NCBI RefSeq assembly: GCF_029227915.1
Contig: NC_079878.1
Location: forward strand, 1,984,001-2,048,000
Length of the DNA: 64,000 bases
From: Hydractinia symbiolongicarpus
Taxonomy: Eukaryota; Cnidaria; Hydrozoa; Anthoathecata; Hydractiniidae
Direction of reading: 5' to 3'
The notes under the pieces were generated by a model. It did no database searches and was not told the origin of the DNA. It worked only from the letters and a program-made list of their open reading frames with translations. Of the stretch, positions 59,331 through 64,000 are shown one piece after another. Every line of letters begins with the position of its first letter. Positions within the stretch are counted from its first letter, which is position 1. A program made the position numbers and the translations under genes.

Positions 59331-59816
59331 TCAAAAAGTGACAATCATATTACCTATCAAAAACTTTATCACTATAATACGACTATTAACACGCATAACA
59401 TCTATTACTTGTTCTACCCACTTCTCTGCATCGAATATGCCAACTCCTCCATATCCATCACTACTACCAATCCAAAAAAGCTTGTACCTTGCCCTCCTAC
59501 CTTCCGCAAATCTCACTGAAGCTTCTCTCCACCTGACTTTCTGAACACAACACATATCAACAGATCTATGTTCTAACATTTCAACTACTTTGTCTGCTCT
59601 ACCTCTCAGAGTACCAACATTTACACTAGCCATCCTCAACCTAGTGTTATCTGCCTTGTGATGTGATAGCTGGGTAACGGTCTGACGATGCTCACACCTG
59701 ACATATATCCTACCGTGCGCAACACCTTCACTCCTTAGAGTTCCAGCCCCGTTTACGCAGTTTGTCTGATCAAGTTTTGGCATTGTTTTACAGCTGGATG
59801 CCCTTCCTAGCACCAA
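59331..59816 (-). pseudogene. LINE endonuclase N-terminal part
   Basis: The frame reads RMASVNVGTLRGRADKVVEM, CCVQKVRWR (with Lys where the family has the catalytic Glu-containing QE pair), and GYGGVGIF, i.e. the first half of the endonuclease fold. It stops artificially at the insertion boundary (59338). Confidence 0.75.
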
Positions 59817-59830
59817 CCGTTCACAGACCG

Positions 59831-62142
59831 CACTGGGTGTTTTTTAAAGTCACGCCATCACTATGTGGCATTTCATGGGACTTCCGACTACCAACTTTTA
59901 GCCATTTTATTCTGATATTCGCAAAAAGTTTCCATATTTAAAATAATTATTGTATAATTTATGCTTGTTGCGTAGTAACATAATTAGTATGTAATATAAA
60001 CTTCATCAATTTCTTCCAATACCAGTGCGTAACTAGGCCATGTTTGTTTACAAACTAATGTATTCGTATAATTTTTGCAAATAACAACGGAATAATTATT
60101 TTATTTTCGAACTATCCATTTTCAAAATGGGGAACTAATGTGGTGGTGTTTGTGGCCAGATGTCAGTTCTTATTTTCATAATTCGTTACGAAAGGTAACT
60201 TTTCTTTTATAACACACTTGTCACGATTTTATAGCTATAATGCATTATCTTTCACCAAAAATGTTCAGCCTCAACAAATCCTTTTTAAATTAAAATTCAT
60301 GAATAATTAATTAGTTCTGCTGAATATAGCTTTAGTCTATATGCTTGCAAAATTGTACAGAAGGAAATGACGTAATTATTAAAGGGAAACGTTAATAACA
60401 TCAAAGATGGCGTATTATAAGACAGTCTTTTATGCTACACTGCACAAGCTTTAACTTTTGATAGTATATAATTTTTAAAATAAAGTATTGTTCATTGGAT
60501 AATAAAACAATTTGTTGCACTGTTAGGATTCTTATTGCCTTAAAACTCATTTTAGCCTTGTTCTCAGAAAAAAATGTATCAAAACGAGGATTTAGGCTTT
60601 AGCCTGGATAAGTTTCAGGTGTCTGACCTAGCTGCGCTGTCTCTATCTATCTTTCTATCTCTTTATCTATCTCCTCAGGCAATTTTAAAGATTCCACCTT
60701 CGCTGAGGGAAATCAATAAGATGCGGAAAGCGCGTTATATAATGTTAATTTTTTTGCTTTTAAAAAATTTTTATGGCCTAAAGGATAGAGGCAAGTTAGG
60801 TTAGGAATTCCTCTCCTAATTTGGTAAATAACCTAATTAGTTGATATCCTAATTTGCTGTTTTCCCTGACTGGGAGTCACCCGACCGACCTATTTTTTGA
60901 TCAAAATTTTTGATTTACTCAGTCAGAAAAGCTAGAACGACAAAAAAATATTATATACATGCTTGTCTCCCCACAGACATTACCCACCATTATTATTGTG
61001 CTCTGCTTTAAAATGCAAAAAAGGGTCCGTAGAACTAGTTCAAAACGGCGCGCAGAAAATCCATTTAAACGAAGTGCCCAAGTTATTATTAAATATTGGC
61101 AGTGTAATGGCGCGCGGTGATCTCTGAATAGTTGATACAATTTTTTGAATTTTTAAGTTACCATTCACCGACCGACTGACTCTTTTTTTCTTAAATGACT
61201 CTGTGACTTCCGCCTAAGCACTTTCAGCATTTGCATGGCAGTAAAAAAGATAAGGGCACTACTAGCAGTTACGCTTAAAGGATCCTGTGGTACTTTTACA
61301 AGTTGGACTTGCATGAGAAATGCTAAATGATATATTCGCTTTTTGTTAAAACTTCATGTAACTCCAGATTTAGCTTTTAAAATATTTTTTTTTTGTCGCT
61401 TGACCGCTATCTTGGTTATCTTCGACCTTTTTCTTCGTTAAAAATTTTCATTCTAGCTCCAATTACAGCTAATTTCATTGGCTAACCAAAGACGCGTACT
61501 ACAATCAAGACTATATATTTTTTTGTTTTTTGCCTTTTTCGAAGTGAAAAATATGAACATCCATAAAAAAGGGAAACTGCAACAGTCGATGATCTATTTC
61601 ATGCTTCTGCAATATTTTTACCAAAGCGAAATCCTATAACTTCTAATACTTTGGCAATTGCTGAGTGTATAAGCGAAATTCAAAAGCTATGACTGGTTCA
61701 CCAGATCCTTGGTTTGTAGGTTGAGCCTAACTGGCTAGGTGAAGCAAAGTCCATTTGTCACACAAAGGCATTCTTTAGAAGTCTGGATTAAAAGGGGAAA
61801 ACTAACTTAAAACTCAAGTCTAACTCAAACGAAGTTTCCTTAAGGATACTTTAAGGGGAATTAAACATGATTTGTTTAATATGCTAAATTACAGGCACTT
61901 TTCAGGCTTCAATTTCAATAAATTAATACAAAGTTTTTTGACACTTAACTATATAAAATTATATCAAAGAATATTCTTTATTGCTAAAATAGCAATTTTT
62001 TTTACATAAATTAGTTTAAACTTAGGAAGATGTATGTACGCTTGACAACTGGAATTATTAGGCATTTTTATAACTTGACATGAAATATCATACTGAACAG
62101 GTTTTATCCAGATTGTAATTATATTTCTTTTACTATTTTTAG
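59831..62142. other. intergenic DNA or upstream introns of the terminal gene
   Basis: No exon is supportable, though exons preceding the 19-nt exon at 62143 could be here. Repeats seen: a TATC/TCTA simple run near 60640-60676, the partner of the 53.1-kb repeat near 60800-60885, and a segment at 60180-60470 related to the interior of the element at 62661. Confidence 0.4.
60180..60470. repeat. relative of the interior of the TTAA element at 62661
   Basis: It shares ATTCGTTACGAAAGGTAAC, TTATAACACACTT, AAACGTTAATAACA and CAAAGATGG in the same order with 62700-62850, but without recognisable terminal repeats. Probably a truncated or diverged family member. Confidence 0.55.
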
Positions 62143-64000
62143 GTTGAAGAAGAAAAGCAAGGTAAATATATGTACAAACTAATATGTCTATTATATATCA
62201 TTTGAATGTCACCCAGGCATATGCAAAATATTTTTTAGATATTTCCATTTGCATGGATTTTTTAGTTTTCGTTCAGCTAAAGTTTTTTTTAAAAAAAAAG
62301 GGTGCACTAGTTGGTTTCTTTCATGTTTTCACGTTCTTACTTGTTACCTGGTGTAAAAAAGTACATCTTAGAATCGTAAAGTTTTATGAGAGTTTATTCT
62401 GGGTAAAAGTTATTGTCTGTTCAATAAGGGTTTAACGGTGTTTCATTCGTTTTTGATAAAAGAATAATTAATCATTATTTAGAAGTTAAAATGACAAGGT
62501 TTTTCATGTCCACGTCAGAGAAAAAAGTTTTCACCTAAGCGAATATTTGAGATTTGACATCAGGAAAACATGGAGTAGCTTTTTCATGCTTATTTATTTT
62601 ATCCAAAATTGTTATTGATATTATTTTATATCCACTAGGAATGATTTTTATTCATATTAAGGTGGCAGTAACCCTTAAAAATCGAAATTTTTTTTTTACA
62701 TAATTAGTTACGAAAGGTTATTTTCAGACTATGGTATGGATATATACTATATCCATATTTTTTCTGTTATAACACACTTAAAGAGAAACGTTAATAACAA
62801 CAAAGATGGTGCATTATGTAGAAATTTAAGACGAGCTTTAACTTTCAATACCATTTTTGTTTTACTTTAAGATTTTCAGACATGCTTGGTGAATCATGCA
62901 GCCATGATACAGTGTGTGGAAATCTTTTTATTTGGAATATTTTTCTTTTAACAGCGTTTGATGCAGCAGGAGATGCTAACAAAGAATCTTTTGAAAAAAA
63001 CAAAAGGCTATTGTTAAAAAATAAGAATGAACAAAAAAAATCTGCACACCGTTTTAACAGGATTAACCCGAGGTTCATTTAAAAACAGAAGCTGATGAAA
63101 AATAACGATATTGTAAAAAGTTGAAGCTCGTAGAAGCTGATTCTTTTCTTGTTTTTGCTACATTTTTAAAAAGAAATTTCTGCTGACTCAGCAATTTTTG
63201 TGTTAAGTTAAAATCATTTTATTTTGTATTAAGGCCTATATTTCTACGAAATAGTAAAAAAAATAGTAAAAATAAAACACTGAGTAAATAATTCAGTTAT
63301 TTGGACAGCTAAAAAAGGGTTACTGCCACCTTAAAGATCTACTTGAGTTCTTTCATATGATACATCTTTACCATGCTGAATTGTATTGATGTTGACCAGA
63401 ACAAAAATCTTATTACTAAATTTCTTTTGTTTAAGTTCTTATTTGTTGATGTCATTTTATAATCAAAAACAAAATCAACCTTCAAAGTAGATTTTTTTTT
63501 ACCAAAAAAAAAAAAAATTATTTTAAACATTTTTGATAAAAAAAAATACCTGTGAAATCTGGAAAATGAATTTATGTACATATTATGTTCAAAATTTAAA
63601 ATCAAAAGATCTCTGCAAGCATTCTAAATTTATGGAAAGAATTAGCAAAATTTAAAAAAAAAATAAAAAATCCTATGCAGAAAAAGACATTATCTACATA
63701 GTTTTGTATTGTATTTTTAGAAGCATTGGCAGTGGAGAAATCTACAACTGATGATAATAATGTGAAGGATGAGGAAGAAAAAGCCGAAACAAAGGTGTTA
63801 TTAGATGAGGATGCTGCTCAACAAACATCTGAGGATGCAACAAAAGAAACATCTGAAAACAATGATTTAACTCAGCACAGTGAATTAGATGAAAAAAGTG
63901 TCAAAGACACTGCTGATGGCTCTGAAACAAAAGATGAGGAAGTGTGGAAAGGTATTGAACTTGTTGGGCTGTCTCCCAAAAGCCAGAAAGTCAAAGAGAA
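62143..64000 (+). CDS. 5'-incomplete, 3'-incomplete gene for an acidic protein; at least two exons
   Basis: A 19-nt exon (62143-62161, TTTTTAG|GTTGAAGAAG...CAAG|GTAAAT) joins in phase to an exon starting at 63721 (TTTTTAG|AAGCATTGG). The junction makes VEEEKQ-E-ALAVEKS. The second exon stays open to the window end (about 93 codons), rich in Glu, Asp, Thr and Ser (SEDATKETSENNDLTQHSEL) and finishing with WKGIELVGLSPKSQKVKE. A possible donor AAAG|GTATTG at about 63950 could end it earlier. Low complexity prevents a family call. Upstream exons were not identified. The intron holds a TTAA-flanked transposon. Confidence 0.55.
62661..63330. mobile_element. TTAA-flanked non-autonomous element in the intron of the terminal gene
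   Basis: Perfect inverted ends GGTGGCAGTAACCC and GGGTTACTGCCACC are flanked by TTAA on both sides (62657-62660, 63331-63334), as left by piggyBac-type transposases. Non-autonomous, 670 bp. Within it, an acceptor-like TTTAACAG at about 62950 is followed by an open 43-codon frame (AFDAAGDANKESFEKNKRLL) ending at 63081, which looks like a remnant coding piece. Confidence 0.8.

Larger units (their letters stand above)
54451..59830 (-). mobile_element. dead non-LTR retrotransposon (LINE), minus strand, broken by later insertions
   Basis: Reading right to left: a 5' part with an endonuclease of the exonuclease-endonuclease-phosphatase type (59816-59339, resuming at 58741), then reverse transcriptase (56269-55266), a Cys-rich PHD-like zinc segment (about 55100-55010) and a conserved C-terminal region, ending in (ATG)n at 54465-54451. 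Insertions at 58749-59330 and within about 56270-58200 separate the pieces, and about 100 codons between endonuclease and RT are missing. The clade is unresolved (CR1/RTE grade). Confidence 0.85.

Noticed and set aside
60574-60804. Plus-strand 76-codon frame
   Set aside because: Its middle is the translation of a TATC/TCTA simple repeat; no family resemblance.

Overview
This is a eukaryotic, clearly animal, AT-rich window with long introns packed with small transposons. The gene content (an FBXO11 orthologue, mitochondrial glycerol-3-phosphate dehydrogenase, a myosin essential light chain and a multidomain TIR protein), together with the style of repeat insertion, suggests a non-vertebrate metazoan. 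A cnidarian, perhaps a hydrozoan, is my best inference; the species cannot be proven from the sequence alone. All exon structures were read by eye from splice signals, reading-phase agreement and protein similarity remembered for the families.

Layout. Positions 2754-8397 (+) hold a five-exon gene for a 781-residue protein: an N-terminal Met-Gly-Cys acylation-like motif, three C2H2-type zinc fingers, a poly-Asn linker, a two-part Tudor-like module, two TIR domains and a second Tudor-like module. Every one of its four introns carries at least one copy of a small inverted-repeat transposon that recurs about a dozen times in the window. Positions 13736-14194 (+) hold an intronless myosin essential light chain. 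Positions 17178-25338 (-) hold a complete FBXO11-type F-box/beta-helix/UBR gene in 14 coding exons whose summed length is an exact multiple of three (889 aa). Positions 30810-42032 (-) hold GPD2 in 14 coding exons (about 691 aa, FAD domain to C-terminal EF-hands). A gene of unknown identity enters on the + strand at 62143 through a 19-nt exon and runs off the right edge.

Positions 42.1-62 kb are essentially a transposon graveyard: a dispersed repeat present at both 43 kb and 56 kb, a decayed retroelement gag with zinc knuckles, a tRNA-derived SINE split by a DNA transposon, two TTAA-flanked elements, a TA-flanked pogo/Tigger-like element with a residual acidic ORF, and a dead non-LTR retrotransposon (54.4-59.8 kb, minus strand) broken by later insertions.

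No operon logic applies. The most unusual object is the zinc finger-Tudor-TIR-TIR-Tudor gene. It joins chromatin-reader-like folds to two TIR domains (innate immune or NAD-consuming in other systems) and has a frame-broken, coding-like tail immediately after its stop codon.
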